Shown piece by piece: positions 16,998 to 26,057 of a stretch of 64,000 nucleotides of DNA (position 1 is its first letter; each line of letters opens with the position of its first letter). The stretch is from UBA5066 sp048500275 (GTDB taxonomy: Bacteria > Acidobacteriota > Thermoanaerobaculia > UBA5066). Location: assembly GCA_048500275.1 (NCBI GenBank), contig JASNYI010000003.1, positions 248,001 to 312,000 on the forward strand, read 5' to 3'. The position numbers and the translations under genes were made by a program. The notes under the pieces were generated by a model. The model ran no database searches and was not told the DNA's origin. It was given only the letters and a program-made list of their open reading frames with translations.

Positions 16998-17681
16998 ATG
17001 TCGGCACCGGCCCCCGTCCCCGCGCCCGCTCCGGACCCCGCCCCCGCCTCCGAGGCCCGAGAGCACCCGGTCCTCCGGGTCCTCGCGGCCCCACGCCGCG
17101 GGCTGAGGTCCCTCTACGACTGGACGATGCACTGGGCCGACACGCCCCAGGCCCTCGGCGCCCTCTTCCTCATCGCGGTCGTCGAGTCTTCGGTCTTCCC
17201 CATTCCCCCCGACGTCCTCCTCATCGCCATCGTGGCGGCCTCGCCCGGCCTCTGGCTCCGCGCCGCCGCCCTGACGACCATCGGCTCGGTCCTCGGCGCG
17301 GCGGGCGGCTACCTCATCGGCCACGCGTTCATGGCGACGGCCGGCCAGGCGATCGTCGACTTCTACGGCGCCCAGCACCACTGGGCCAAGGTCGTCGAGC
17401 TCTACACCGGCGAGTGGGGAATCTGGTTCCTTGCGGCTGCGGCGTTCACGCCGATCCCCTTCAAGGTCGCGACCATCGCGGCCGGCGCCACGGGGATGGC
17501 CTTCGTCCCCTTCCTTCTCGTGAGCCTCGTCGGGCGCGCCGCGCGCTTCTTCCTCGTGGCGGCCCTCCTGCGCCTCTTCGGCCCGGCCATCCGCAGGACG
17601 CTCGAGAGGAACTTCGACCTCGCCGCCCTGGCGTTCCTCGTCCTCCTCGTCGGAGGATTCCTGGTCCTGAAGCTCGCCTGA
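16998..17681 (+). CDS. YqaA/DedA-family (SNARE-associated) membrane protein
   Basis: The 227-residue integral membrane protein has an N-terminal cytoplasmic tail rich in Ala-Pro pairs (about 25 residues) and four to five hydrophobic segments. The family core shows in VESSVFPIPPDVLLI, in the GAAGGYLIGH glycine motif and in FTPIPFKVATIAAGATGM followed by GRAARFFLVAALLR, the re-entrant and Arg-containing segments of DedA proteins. DedA relatives are linked to lipid scrambling and envelope homeostasis; the YqaA branch has no defined substrate. It starts without a Shine-Dalgarno and is followed 34 nt later by the CNNM gene. Confidence 0.85.
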   Translation: MSAPAPVPAPAPDPAPASEAREHPVLRVLAAPRRGLRSLYDWTMHWADTPQALGALFLIAVVESSVFPIPPDVLLIAIVAASPGLWLRAAALTTIGSVLGAAGGYLIGHAFMATAGQAIVDFYGAQHHWAKVVELYTGEWGIWFLAAAAFTPIPFKVATIAAGATGMAFVPFLLVSLVGRAARFFLVAALLRLFGPAIRRTLERNFDLAALAFLVLLVGGFLVLKLA

Positions 17682-17715
17682 CCCCGGACAGTACGGGACT
17701 CTCACGGAGACGCCG

Positions 17716-19002
17716 ATGGTCCTGACGCTCGCCTTCCTCGGGTTCCTGATCCTCCTCAACGGTCTCCTCTCGATGTCGGAGCTCGCGGTCGTGTCGGCGC
17801 GGAGAGACCGGCTGAGGGCCCGCGCCTCCTCGGGCAGCCGCGGCGCCGCGGTCGCCCTCGCCCTCGCGGAGAACCCGTCCCGGCTCCTCTCGACGATCCA
17901 GATCGGGATCACCCTCGTCGGCGTCGGCGCCGGCGCCTTCGGGGGCGCGACGATCGGGGAGGACCTCGGAGCCGCCCTCGGGAAGCTCCCCCACATGGAG
18001 AAGGTCGGGCCGCCCATCGGCTTCGGCTTCGTCGTCGCCGTCATCACGGTCCTTTCCCTCGTCGTCGGGGAGCTGATTCCCAAGCGCGTCGCCCTCGTCT
18101 CGCCGGAAGCGATCGCCTCCGCCGCGGCGCCGGCCCTCGACCTCCTCGCCCGCGCCTTCGGGCCCGTCGAGCGCGTCCTCACCGCCGTCACCGAGGCGTC
18201 GGTGCGCCTCCTGCGGCTCGACGCCTCGGCGGAGCCCGCGGTCACCGAGGAGGAGATCCGGAGCCTCGTCGGGCGCGGGGCGGAGCTGGGCGTTCTCGAG
18301 GAGTCGGAGCAGGAGATGGTCGAAGCCGTACTCAGGCTGGGCGACCGGTCCATCGACTCGCTGATGACTCCCCGCAGGGAAGTGGTCTGGATCGACGCCG
18401 ACGCGCCCATGGAGAGGGTCCGCGCCCTGGTGGCGGCCTCGCCGCACGGCCGGTATCCCGTCGCCGCGAAGGACCTCGACGAGCCCGTCGGCCTGGTCGA
18501 GACGACCGACCTCCTCGCCCAGCTCCTGCAGCACGGCCGCATCGACCTCCGGGCCGCCGCGCGGCCTCCCCTCCTCCTTCCCGAGAGCCTTCCGGCGCTC
18601 GCCGCTCTCGAGCAGCTGCGCGAGGCCCGGATCGCGGCGGCCCTGGTCGTCGACGAGCACGGGTCGGTCCGGGGGCTCGTGACGAGGAGCGACCTCTCGG
18701 AGGCGATTCTCGGGGAGTTCCCCGATCCCGGCGAGGAAGCGTCCGCGACCCGGCGCGACGACGGCTCGTGGCTCTTCGACGGCGACGTGCCGATCGAGGA
18801 CGTCGAGGAGGCCCTCGGCGCGGCGAACCTCGGCGATCCGGACGGGGAGACCTACGAGACCGTCGCCGGCCTCGTCCTGCACCGTCTCGGTCGGATTCCG
18901 CGGGCGGGGCAGTCGGTCACGCACCGCGGCTTCAGGTTCGAGGTCGTCGACATGGACGGCCACCGCGTCGACAAGGTCCTCGTCTCGGCGATCCCCGCGT
19001 AG
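17716..19002 (+). CDS. CNNM/CorC (HlyC) family transporter-like protein
   Basis: The 428-residue product has an N-terminal DUF21/CNNM membrane domain (LILLNGLLSMSELAVVSARRDRLRARA; IQIGITLVGVGAGAFGGATIGE; VVGELIPKRVAL), a CBS pair starting SLMTPRREVVWIDADAPMERVRALV and a C-terminal CorC/HlyC domain (TYETVAGLVLHRLGRIPRAGQSV). The family is implicated in Mg2+/Co2+ efflux or membrane stress, and the domain order is canonical. ATG 17716 has CGGAG 7 nt upstream. It converges on the TerC gene across a short hairpin. Confidence 0.92.
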   Translation: MVLTLAFLGFLILLNGLLSMSELAVVSARRDRLRARASSGSRGAAVALALAENPSRLLSTIQIGITLVGVGAGAFGGATIGEDLGAALGKLPHMEKVGPPIGFGFVVAVITVLSLVVGELIPKRVALVSPEAIASAAAPALDLLARAFGPVERVLTAVTEASVRLLRLDASAEPAVTEEEIRSLVGRGAELGVLEESEQEMVEAVLRLGDRSIDSLMTPRREVVWIDADAPMERVRALVAASPHGRYPVAAKDLDEPVGLVETTDLLAQLLQHGRIDLRAAARPPLLLPESLPALAALEQLREARIAAALVVDEHGSVRGLVTRSDLSEAILGEFPDPGEEASATRRDDGSWLFDGDVPIEDVEEALGAANLGDPDGETYETVAGLVLHRLGRIPRAGQSVTHRGFRFEVVDMDGHRVDKVLVSAIPA

Positions 19003-19004
19003 CC

Positions 19005-19022
19005 GGCCGGGGGCTCCCGGCC
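19005..19022. terminator. Hairpin between the convergent CNNM and TerC genes
   Basis: GGCCGGG, loop GGCT, CCCGGCC: a perfect 7-bp stem in the 25-bp gap between two convergent stops. No T-tract is present. Confidence 0.45.
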
Positions 19023-19027
19023 CGGCC

Positions 19028-20050
19028 TCAGCCCTCCCGCTCGTCCGGACGCTGCGGAAGGACGAGCGAGAGGCCGATGGACGCCGCCAGGAGCGCGGCG
19101 ATGATCCCGAGCGACCAGGCGATCGGGAACTTCCCGCCGAAGGCCTCGTTCAGCCACGCCATCTTCAGGCCCACGAAGACGAGGACGAGGCCGAGGCCGT
19201 ACTTGAGGAGGTGGAACTTCCCGACCGCGCCCGCCAGGAGGAAGAAGAGCGCGCGCAGGCCGAGGATGGCGCAGATGTTCGACGTGAAGACGATCAGGGG
19301 CTCGCGCGTGATCGCGAAGATCGCGGGGACCGAGTCGATCGCGAAGACGACGTCGGAGACCTCGATGAAGGCGAGGGCGAGAAGGAGCGGCGTCCCGAGG
19401 AGGCGCCCGTACTCGCGGGCGAAGAGGTGGGGGCCGTGCAGCTCGTGCGTGAGCGGGATCCAGCGTTTCAGCGCCTTCAGGACGACGTTGTCGGCCGGGT
19501 CGACCGGCTTGTCGGGGCCGAAGATGATCTTGACGCCCGTGACGACGAGGAAAGCGCCGAAGACGTACATGACCCAGTGGAACTGGAGGAGGAGCGCCCC
19601 GAGGGCGATGAAGACCGCCCGGAAGACGAGCGCCCCGATGATCCCCCAGTAGAGGACCCGGTGCTGGTAGGCGGCGGGAACGCCGAAGAAGCCGAAGAGG
19701 ACGACGAAGACGAAGATGTTGTCGACCGAGAGCGCCTTCTCGACGACGTAGCCCGTCAGGTACTCGAGAAAGACCTGCCTCGCCGCCGCATCGGGGACGA
19801 ACCCGGGTATCGCGAGGAGGCGAGCGTCCCCGGCGAAGCGCATCGAGGACCAGAAGTAGAGGACGGCCCCGACGCACATCGCCACGAAGACCCAGACGAC
19901 GCTCCAGGCCGCGGCCTCTCTGAAGCCCACTGCGTGCGCCTTCCGGTGGAAGACGCCCAGGTCGAGGGCGAGCATCCCGAGAACGAAGAGGACGAAGACC
20001 CCGTAGACCCACCACGTCTCGGAGAAGGGGTAGAGGGAGACGGTCGGCAT
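19028..20050 (-). CDS. TerC/Alx-family membrane protein
   Basis: The 340-residue polytopic protein has eight to nine predicted helices. Hallmarks are VVEKALSVDNIFVFVVLFGFFGVP and ALAFIEVSDVVFAIDSVPAIFAITREPLIVFTSN, whose acidic and Asn residues in membrane helices define the TerC family (Alx, YkoY, MeeF). Characterised relatives export Mn2+ or metallate exoenzymes. The length and FGPDKPVDPADN loop match the Alx type. A yybP-ykoY manganese riboswitch often precedes alx, but the 90-bp upstream gap here shows none that I recognise. The ATG has AGGACCCCG upstream. Confidence 0.9.
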   Translation of the reverse strand: MPTVSLYPFSETWWVYGVFVLFVLGMLALDLGVFHRKAHAVGFREAAAWSVVWVFVAMCVGAVLYFWSSMRFAGDARLLAIPGFVPDAAARQVFLEYLTGYVVEKALSVDNIFVFVVLFGFFGVPAAYQHRVLYWGIIGALVFRAVFIALGALLLQFHWVMYVFGAFLVVTGVKIIFGPDKPVDPADNVVLKALKRWIPLTHELHGPHLFAREYGRLLGTPLLLALAFIEVSDVVFAIDSVPAIFAITREPLIVFTSNICAILGLRALFFLLAGAVGKFHLLKYGLGLVLVFVGLKMAWLNEAFGGKFPIAWSLGIIAALLAASIGLSLVLPQRPDEREG

Positions 20051-20094
20051 CGGGGTCCTTCAGCGAACGCGGGGAGAGGCGGGCGACGGCCCCG

Positions 20095-20124
20095 CCGGGG
20101 TCGCGCGCACGCGCGCGACCCCGG
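20095..20124 (-). terminator. 30-bp near-perfect palindrome after secF
   Basis: CCGGGGTCGCGCGC, 2 nt, then its exact complement forms a 14-bp inverted repeat that would fold into a 12-13 bp hairpin. It lies 17 nt after the secF stop and 45 nt before the terC start on the same strand. No T-tract follows, so it may be a terminator, a mRNA-stabilising hairpin or an operator for terC. Confidence 0.5.
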
Positions 20125-20140
20125 GGCGGGACCCGGTTCG

Positions 20141-21364
20141 TCAGCGGCCCTTCGCGACGGCCTTGCCCGACTTCGGGACGTCGGGAACGGAGGCGGGGTG
20201 CAGGGCCGCGCGCTTCGCCTTCCAGGTCTCCCAGTTCACGACCCAGGGAGCGGCGATGAAGATCGTCGAGTAGGCGCCGATGAACATGCCGACGAAGAGG
20301 ACGAACGAGAAGCCGCGGATCACCTCGCCGCCGAAGAAGAAGAGGGCCGCGACCGTGAGGAACGTCAGGAACGCCGTCAGGAACGTCCGGGAGAGCGTCT
20401 CGTTGATCGAGCGGTTCACCAGGAGCGCCAGGGGCTCCTTCTTCGGCTTCTCGAGGTTCTCGCGGATCCGGTCGTAGATGACGACCGTGTCGTTGGCCGA
20501 ATAGCCGATCAGCGTGAGGAACGCGGCGACGACGGTGAGCGAGATCTCTACGCCGAAGATGGCGCAGAGGCCGAGCGCGATCCAGGCGTCGTGGATCAGG
20601 GCGAGGACGACGCCGGTGCCGTAGGAGATGGACCGGAACCGGAACCAGACGTAGAGGAGGATCGCCGCCCACGAGAGGACGACGGCCCAGGTCCCCTTCC
20701 TCCTGAGGTCCTTCCCGACCGCCGGCCCGACGGACTCGGCGCTGATGAGCGTGATCGGACCCGCGACCGTCTCCTCCTTCAGCCAGGAGGCGACGGCCGG
20801 AGAGATCCCGGGCGTCGCGGCCGCGGCCTCGACGCTCGCGAAGAGGCCCGTCTCGGAACGCTGCGCGATGATCGCCTGCGCGATCCGGTCGTACTCGACG
20901 CCCGGGTTCGCCTCGGCGCGTCCGGCCATCTTCTCCGGGTCGTCCTGCTGGAGCTTGGCGGAGAGCGGGTCGGCGCCGTTCAGGTTCAGGTCGAAGACGC
21001 CCGGCTCGAGGCCCTTCGGGAAGAGGGCCCGCGTGAGGGCCGGTGTCACCTCGCCGGAGATGTCGCGCCCTTCCTTCGCCTCCATCGGGACCCGGAGGAG
21101 GACCTGGTTCTTCTCGGCCTTGTCGTAGCGCTGGACCGACGTGACGGGGACGCTCGCCCCCTCCACGATCTTGCGGATCTGGTCCTCGTCGGGCTTCTGC
21201 TGGAACGCGTAGACGATCTGGGCGCCACCGGTGAAGTCGACGCCCCAGTTCAGGCCCTTGGTCGCGATCGCGCCCGCCGAGACCAGCGCGGCGAGGATCG
21301 AGCCGATGACGAAGGGCTTCTGGAGCTTGATGAAGTCGAATTTGGGGTTCTGGAGCAGCCTCAC
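20141..21364 (-). CDS. secF: Protein translocase subunit SecF
   Basis: Inner-membrane partner of SecD in proton-driven late protein export. The 407-residue product has the SecF N-terminal motif NWGVDFTGGAQIVY, six transmembrane helices and the signature segments GYSANDTVVIYDRIREN and LSRTFLTAFLTFLTVAALFFFGGEVIRGFSF. It is longer than typical SecF (about 300) because of an enlarged periplasmic P1 loop (about residues 60-210). GTG 21364 lies 8 nt after secD with GAGGGGA upstream; a much longer open frame continues upstream through secD in another frame and is a shadow. Confidence 0.97.
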   Translation of the reverse strand: MRLLQNPKFDFIKLQKPFVIGSILAALVSAGAIATKGLNWGVDFTGGAQIVYAFQQKPDEDQIRKIVEGASVPVTSVQRYDKAEKNQVLLRVPMEAKEGRDISGEVTPALTRALFPKGLEPGVFDLNLNGADPLSAKLQQDDPEKMAGRAEANPGVEYDRIAQAIIAQRSETGLFASVEAAAATPGISPAVASWLKEETVAGPITLISAESVGPAVGKDLRRKGTWAVVLSWAAILLYVWFRFRSISYGTGVVLALIHDAWIALGLCAIFGVEISLTVVAAFLTLIGYSANDTVVIYDRIRENLEKPKKEPLALLVNRSINETLSRTFLTAFLTFLTVAALFFFGGEVIRGFSFVLFVGMFIGAYSTIFIAAPWVVNWETWKAKRAALHPASVPDVPKSGKAVAKGR

Positions 21365-21372
21365 GGGTCCCC

Positions 21373-23004
21373 TCAGATCGAGATGGTCTCGACCTTCTCC
21401 TTCGACCCGTAGATGAGGTCGAAGAGGAGGCGCGAGACGAAGACGGCGGTGAACATGGAGGCACAGAGGCCGATGACGAGCGTCACGGCGAAGCCCTTGA
21501 CGGGGCCCGTGCCGAACTGGAAGAGGAAGGCCGCCGCCGCGATGGTCGTCAGGTTCGAGTCGATGATCGCGCTGAGCGCCTTCTTGAAGCCGGTGTCGAT
21601 CGCCGCCTTCCCGCCCTTGCCGGCGTCGAGCTCCTCGCGGATCCGCTCGAAGATCAGGACGTTGGCGTCGACCGCCATGCCGATCGTCAGGATGAAGCCC
21701 GCGATGCCCGGGAGGGTGAGCGTGGCGTTGATCCAGGCCATCCCGCCGAGGAGGATGATCGCGTTCATCGTCAGGGCGAGGACCGCGTTGATCCCGGCCA
21801 GGTTGTAGTAGACGACGACGGCGAAGAAGACGAGGGCCATCCCGATCAGCGAGGCAAGGACGCCCTGCCGGATCGAGTCGAGCCCGAGGGACGGGCCGAC
21901 GGTCCGCTCCTCGAGGATGACGAGCTGCGCCGGGAGCGCGCCGGACCGGAGGACGAGCGACAGCGCGTCGGCCCGTTCCGCGGTGAAGTTCCCCTCGATG
22001 ATGCCGTTGTCGGTGATCTGGCTCTTGATGTTCGGGGCCGACTGGACCCTCTTGTCGAGGACGATCGCGAGCTGGCGGCCCACGTTGTCGCCGGTGACCC
22101 GGCCGAACTTCTCGGCGCCCGGCGCGTTGAGGAAGAACTCGACGGCCGGCTGGTTGAACTTGTCCTGTCCCACCCGGGCGTTCTTCAGGTCGCGCCCGGT
22201 GACCGCCGCGGCCCTCTCGAGGACGTAGTAGACCGTCGTGCGGGTCCGGGCCTCGGTGTCCTCGGACATCCCCTCGACGAGCTCGAGGTTCGCCGGGATG
22301 GTGCCGCCGTAGGCGGCCGCCGCGGCCTCGGGCGAGGAGTACGGGCCGCCCTTCAGATCGACGATCTTCAGCTCGAGGAGGCCCGTCGTGCCGATGATGT
22401 CCTTGACGCGGGCGGGGTCGTCGACGCCGGGGAGCTGGATGACGATCCGGTCGGTCCCCTGGGGCTGGATCGCCGGCTCGGCGACGCCGAGGGCGTCGAC
22501 CCGGTTGCGGATCGTCTCGACGGCCTGCCGGAGGGTCTGCGCCTCGATCTCCATCCGTGCCGGGTCGCGGAAGGTGACGCGCATCTCGCGCCCGCTCTGG
22601 TCCGCGGCCCAGTCCGTGGGCGAGAGGGCCGACTTGACGAGGTCGGAGACGGCGGACGGGCTGACACCCTCCCCCATCGTGATCGTGAACCCCTCGCCGG
22701 TCGCCGGGTTCACGGTGCCGAGGGTCACGCCTCGCTTGCCGGCCTCGGTCTTCAGGTGCTCGGCCGCGTCGTTCGCCTCGGCCCGGAGGGCGTCCTCGGC
22801 CTTCACCTGCATGACAAGGTGGATGCCGCCCCGCAGGTCCAGCCCGAGCTTCAGCCCGTTCTTCAGGACGTCGCTGATCGTCGGGTTCGGGGGGGCGGTC
22901 GGGTTCTTCTTGAGGGCCTCGCGGCCCCGGTACACGTAGGCCGCGACGGATCCGATGAGGACGACCAGCGTCACGGCGAGACGCCAGCCTGTGGGCCTTT
23001 TCAC
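21373..23004 (-). CDS. secD: Protein translocase subunit SecD
   Basis: The 543-residue product has the N-terminal helix (WRLAVTLVVLIGSVAAYV), the LGLDLRGGIHLVMQV signature, a large periplasmic domain with VDALGVAEPAIQPQGTDRIVIQLPGV and the C-terminal RND-like membrane half (LTLPGIAGFILTIGMAVDANVLIFERIREEL). I chose GTG 23004, 9 nt after a GGAGG; a TTG at 23013 abuts that GGAGG and is unlikely. Transcription probably begins at the promoter in the 3' end of the YhaN-like gene. Confidence 0.97.
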   Translation of the reverse strand: MKRPTGWRLAVTLVVLIGSVAAYVYRGREALKKNPTAPPNPTISDVLKNGLKLGLDLRGGIHLVMQVKAEDALRAEANDAAEHLKTEAGKRGVTLGTVNPATGEGFTITMGEGVSPSAVSDLVKSALSPTDWAADQSGREMRVTFRDPARMEIEAQTLRQAVETIRNRVDALGVAEPAIQPQGTDRIVIQLPGVDDPARVKDIIGTTGLLELKIVDLKGGPYSSPEAAAAAYGGTIPANLELVEGMSEDTEARTRTTVYYVLERAAAVTGRDLKNARVGQDKFNQPAVEFFLNAPGAEKFGRVTGDNVGRQLAIVLDKRVQSAPNIKSQITDNGIIEGNFTAERADALSLVLRSGALPAQLVILEERTVGPSLGLDSIRQGVLASLIGMALVFFAVVVYYNLAGINAVLALTMNAIILLGGMAWINATLTLPGIAGFILTIGMAVDANVLIFERIREELDAGKGGKAAIDTGFKKALSAIIDSNLTTIAAAAFLFQFGTGPVKGFAVTLVIGLCASMFTAVFVSRLLFDLIYGSKEKVETISI

Positions 23005-23083
23005 GAAACGCAACCTCCGAAGGCGGACCGACCCGGATCAGGGGGCAGCCGCCTCCCGAAGCCCGGTATCCCCGTCTTGAATC

Positions 23084-23102
23084 GGCCCGGTTCGCCCGGG
23101 CC
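23084..23102 (-). other. Hairpin in the secD leader
   Basis: GGCCCGG, a 5-nt loop and CCGGGCC lie between the YhaN-like stop and secD, within the predicted secDF leader. It has no T-tract. It could attenuate read-through from the upstream gene or act in secDF control. Confidence 0.35.
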
Positions 23103-23111
23103 AAGGCGCGG

Positions 23112-23141
23112 AGTCTATTCGCCGCCCGCCGGCGGCGTCAA
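23112..23141 (-). promoter_or_regulatory. secD: Promoter of secDF inside the end of the YhaN-like gene
   Basis: On the minus strand TTGACG (23141 to 23136), an 18-bp spacer and TAGACT (23117 to 23112). The -10 overlaps the TAG stop of the upstream gene. The predicted start near 23105 gives a leader of about 100 nt. Confidence 0.55.
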
Positions 23142-26057
23142 TTCCGCTACCGGACCCGCTACCGGACCCGCTCCCGTAGCCGCGCCGCGCCGACCGGGCA
23201 GGCGGACCCGGCGAACGCGGGCGGCCGCGGCGGACGGCAGCGAGGCGATCCACCTCTCGTGCCGCTCCTCGTGGCAGGAGACGAGGAGGGCCGGGCGGTC
23301 TGGCACCACGTCCTCGAGGAGGAACCCGAGCACGGCGGCGAAGCGCTCGTCGTCGGTGCCGACGAGGGGGTCGTCGAGGAGGAGCGGCAGCCCCCGGGGC
23401 CCCGTCCCCAGGTGGCGGAGCGCCGCGAGCCGCGCCACGAGGTGGAGCTGCTCCCGGGCGCCCGTCGAGACCGACGCCGCGAGGTCGGCTCGCGTGACCG
23501 GCCGGCCACCGCGGGCGACGACCGTGACGGACAGGTCCTCGCCGAACTCCATCGCCTCGTACGGAAGCCGACAGGCGGCCAGGATCTCCCTGGAGGCCCG
23601 GGCGAGGCCCGTCCGGAAGTCCCCGTAGGTCGTCGTCGCCGCCGCGGAAAGGACCTCCCGGGCGGCGTCGAGCGCGTCGCGGTAGAGGAGCGCCCGCTCT
23701 CGGGCCGTCTCCGCGAGAACGAGCTGCTCCTCCGCCTCGCGGGCGCGCCCGCCCCCCTCGAACGCCTTCTGGGCGAGCTCCTTCTCCGCGTCCTGCCGCT
23801 CCTCCTCCAGGAGCGCCGCCTTCTGCCGCGCGCTCTCCGCCACCCGGCGCGCCGCCTCAGGCTCCGGGGCCACGGTCAGGTCGGAAAGCGAGGCCCCGAG
23901 CTGCAGGAGGCGGGCCTCGACCTCGGCCTCGAGATGAGCGACGCGGACGGCGAGGGACCCGTCGGAATCCACCGAGGGCGGCCGGGAGAGCGCCGGGAGC
24001 TCGATCTCGAGGATCTCCCTCCAGCGGGCGGCGCGCGCCCTTCCCGCCTCGACGACGAGGAACGCCTCCGCGAACGAGAGCCCCGGCGGGACCGACAGCC
24101 GCACGAGCAGCTCCCCGATCCTCTCCTCCAGCCCGGCGAGGTCCTCCTGCTCCTCCCGAAGCCGCGACTCTTCGCGGGCGGCCGCCTCCTCCCGGGCCGT
24201 CACGGCGTGATCGGCCCTCTCGAGGTCGGCCAGCAGGTGAAGGAGCCGGCGGGCCTCGTCGGGAGACGGCAGCCCTTCGGCGATGCCGAGGGAAGGCCGG
24301 AACGGCTCGAGGTCCTTCTCCGCCGCGTCGAGCCTCTCCCCCGCGGCGTGGAGCCTCACCCGCTTCTCGACCAGCCGCTGCCGCTTCTCGTCGGCGGCGC
24401 GGGCTCGCCTCTGGGCCTTGACGAGGGCCGCCGCGTCCCTGAAACCCGCCGCGCGCGCGACCTGCTCGAGGCGGAGCCTCAGGTCCGAGAGGCGCCGCCG
24501 CGTCTCCTGCGCCTCGGTCCGGGCGGCGGCCTCCTCTTCCCTGGAGCGGGCTTCGTCGTCGCGCCGGTGGCCGTCGCCCCTCGCCCAGGCGACGCCTCCG
24601 TAGGCGGCGAGGACGAGGGCGAAGACGGCGAGCGTCAGGACGAGCGGGTCGTCCGGCCGGCCCCTCTTCAGGAGCGCTCCGGCGACGACCGGCACGAACA
24701 CGGCCGCGGCCACGACGAGCGCCCGCGCCCGGCGCACGAGGACCTGCCGTTCTCCGGCCGCGATCGCGGCCCGGGCTCCCGCGTCGGCCACCCGCCGGTC
24801 GAGCTGGACGCCCGCGAGCTCCAGAGCCTGCCGGTCTTCTTCGGCGGAGGCGACGAGCTCCCGCTCGGGCCCGGCGAGCCCCTCGAGGCGCTTCAGGTCC
24901 TCGGCGAGCCCCTCGCGCCGAAGGTCCTCCCACTCCGCCTCGAGCGCCTCCTCTGCGGCCGCCGCCTCGCCCGAGGCCGCGACGGCGCCGTCGAGCAGCG
25001 TCCTCAGGCGGTCCCGAGCCTCCGGCGGCAGCTCGGCGAGCCCCCCCGCACGGCGACGCCGGTCGCGGTCCTCCGCGGCCGCCGCCCTCCGCTCGGCCGC
25101 GAGGGCCGTCTTCGCCGCCGCGAGCGCCTCTGGTCTCGAGCCTCGCGCGCCCCGCAGCGCGTCGAGGGCGGCGAGGGGCTCGGGGGCGAAGAGCTCCGCC
25201 TCCCGCTCCAGCCGCCCGGCCTCGGCCTCCAGCTCGGCGCGCCTCCGCGCTTCGGCCTCCCGCCGTTCCATCTCGGCGGCGAGGCTGCGGCGCTCGCTCT
25301 CCACGACGGCCACCTCGGCGAGCTCGGCCGCGCGGCGGGCCGCGTCCTGCTCCGAGGTCAGCCGTGCCAGCCGGACGGCGGCCTCCACGGCGGCCTCCCG
25401 CGCCTTCGCGAGCCGCGCCACCTCGGCACGCTTCTCCTCGACCCGGCGGCCGGAACGCACGGCCTCCGTCTCCACGGACACCTGCGCGCCCGTCGTGGCC
25501 TCGGGCATCCGGGTTCGCGCCGCCTCGAGGAGCCGCAGCGCCCTCACGACGCTCGCTTCCCCCCCTCCCGAGTCGGCGATGCGGGCCAGCTCGACCGTCA
25601 GGGAGGCGTCGAGGGCGTCTCCGTCGAGGACGTTCTGGCCGACGTAGGCCGTCGTTCGAAAGAGGGGCTCCGTCAGCCCCGTCAGCTTCTCTCCGACGGC
25701 GTCGCGGCCCCCGGGCCGGAGGAAGTCCGCCGTCCGGTCCTCGCCCCTGTCGCGGTCGACGACGCGGAGCGTCCCGGCGTCGAAGTCCCGCTCCACCGTG
25801 TACCGGCTGTTGCCCGTCGCGACCTCGAGGCGCAGCCGGGTCGGCGCCCCGCTCCTGGGCTTTCGGGCCTCGCGCGACCTTCCACCGGCGGCCCGCCCTT
25901 TCGGCAGGCCGTACAGGGCTGCGACGATCGCCTCGCAGAGGGTCGACTTCCCCGACTCGTTCGGCTCCAGGACGAGCAGGAGCTCCCCCTCGCCCCAGGC
26001 GAGGTCCACTCCCTCGAGCGGCCCGAATCCGTCGACGACGAGCCGTTCGACCCTCAG
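23115..26057 (-). CDS. YhaN-like SMC/Rad50-related ATPase with a central membrane hairpin
   Basis: The 980-residue product has a Walker A motif LEPNESGKST (K37) at the N-terminus, long heptad-rich coiled coils, and a C-terminal half-site with REQLHLVARLAALRH (signature region) and GLPLLLDDPLVGTDDERF (Walker B and D loop). About residues 437-485 hold two adjacent hydrophobic segments (VVAAAVFVPVVAGALL; VLTLAVFALVLAAYGGVAW). SbcC/Rad50 instead have a CxxC zinc hook, which is absent here. This layout is that of B. subtilis YhaN, partner of the nuclease YhaO. No ATG, GTG or TTG fits; a CTG at 26057 overlaps the preceding TGA (CTGA), with GGAGGA 4 nt upstream. Probable role: membrane-associated DNA end processing or repair. 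Confidence 0.85.
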   Translation of the reverse strand: MRVERLVVDGFGPLEGVDLAWGEGELLLVLEPNESGKSTLCEAIVAALYGLPKGRAAGGRSREARKPRSGAPTRLRLEVATGNSRYTVERDFDAGTLRVVDRDRGEDRTADFLRPGGRDAVGEKLTGLTEPLFRTTAYVGQNVLDGDALDASLTVELARIADSGGGEASVVRALRLLEAARTRMPEATTGAQVSVETEAVRSGRRVEEKRAEVARLAKAREAAVEAAVRLARLTSEQDAARRAAELAEVAVVESERRSLAAEMERREAEARRRAELEAEAGRLEREAELFAPEPLAALDALRGARGSRPEALAAAKTALAAERRAAAAEDRDRRRRAGGLAELPPEARDRLRTLLDGAVAASGEAAAAEEALEAEWEDLRREGLAEDLKRLEGLAGPERELVASAEEDRQALELAGVQLDRRVADAGARAAIAAGERQVLVRRARALVVAAAVFVPVVAGALLKRGRPDDPLVLTLAVFALVLAAYGGVAWARGDGHRRDDEARSREEEAAARTEAQETRRRLSDLRLRLEQVARAAGFRDAAALVKAQRRARAADEKRQRLVEKRVRLHAAGERLDAAEKDLEPFRPSLGIAEGLPSPDEARRLLHLLADLERADHAVTAREEAAAREESRLREEQEDLAGLEERIGELLVRLSVPPGLSFAEAFLVVEAGRARAARWREILEIELPALSRPPSVDSDGSLAVRVAHLEAEVEARLLQLGASLSDLTVAPEPEAARRVAESARQKAALLEEERQDAEKELAQKAFEGGGRAREAEEQLVLAETARERALLYRDALDAAREVLSAAATTTYGDFRTGLARASREILAACRLPYEAMEFGEDLSVTVVARGGRPVTRADLAASVSTGAREQLHLVARLAALRHLGTGPRGLPLLLDDPLVGTDDERFAAVLGFLLEDVVPDRPALLVSCHEERHERWIASLPSAAAARVRRVRLPGRRGAATGAGPVAGPVAELTPPAGGE

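Noticed and set aside
20051..20140. yybP-ykoY manganese riboswitch before terC
   Set aside because: The gap is only 90 bp and dominated by the palindrome; I cannot recognise the conserved riboswitch core.
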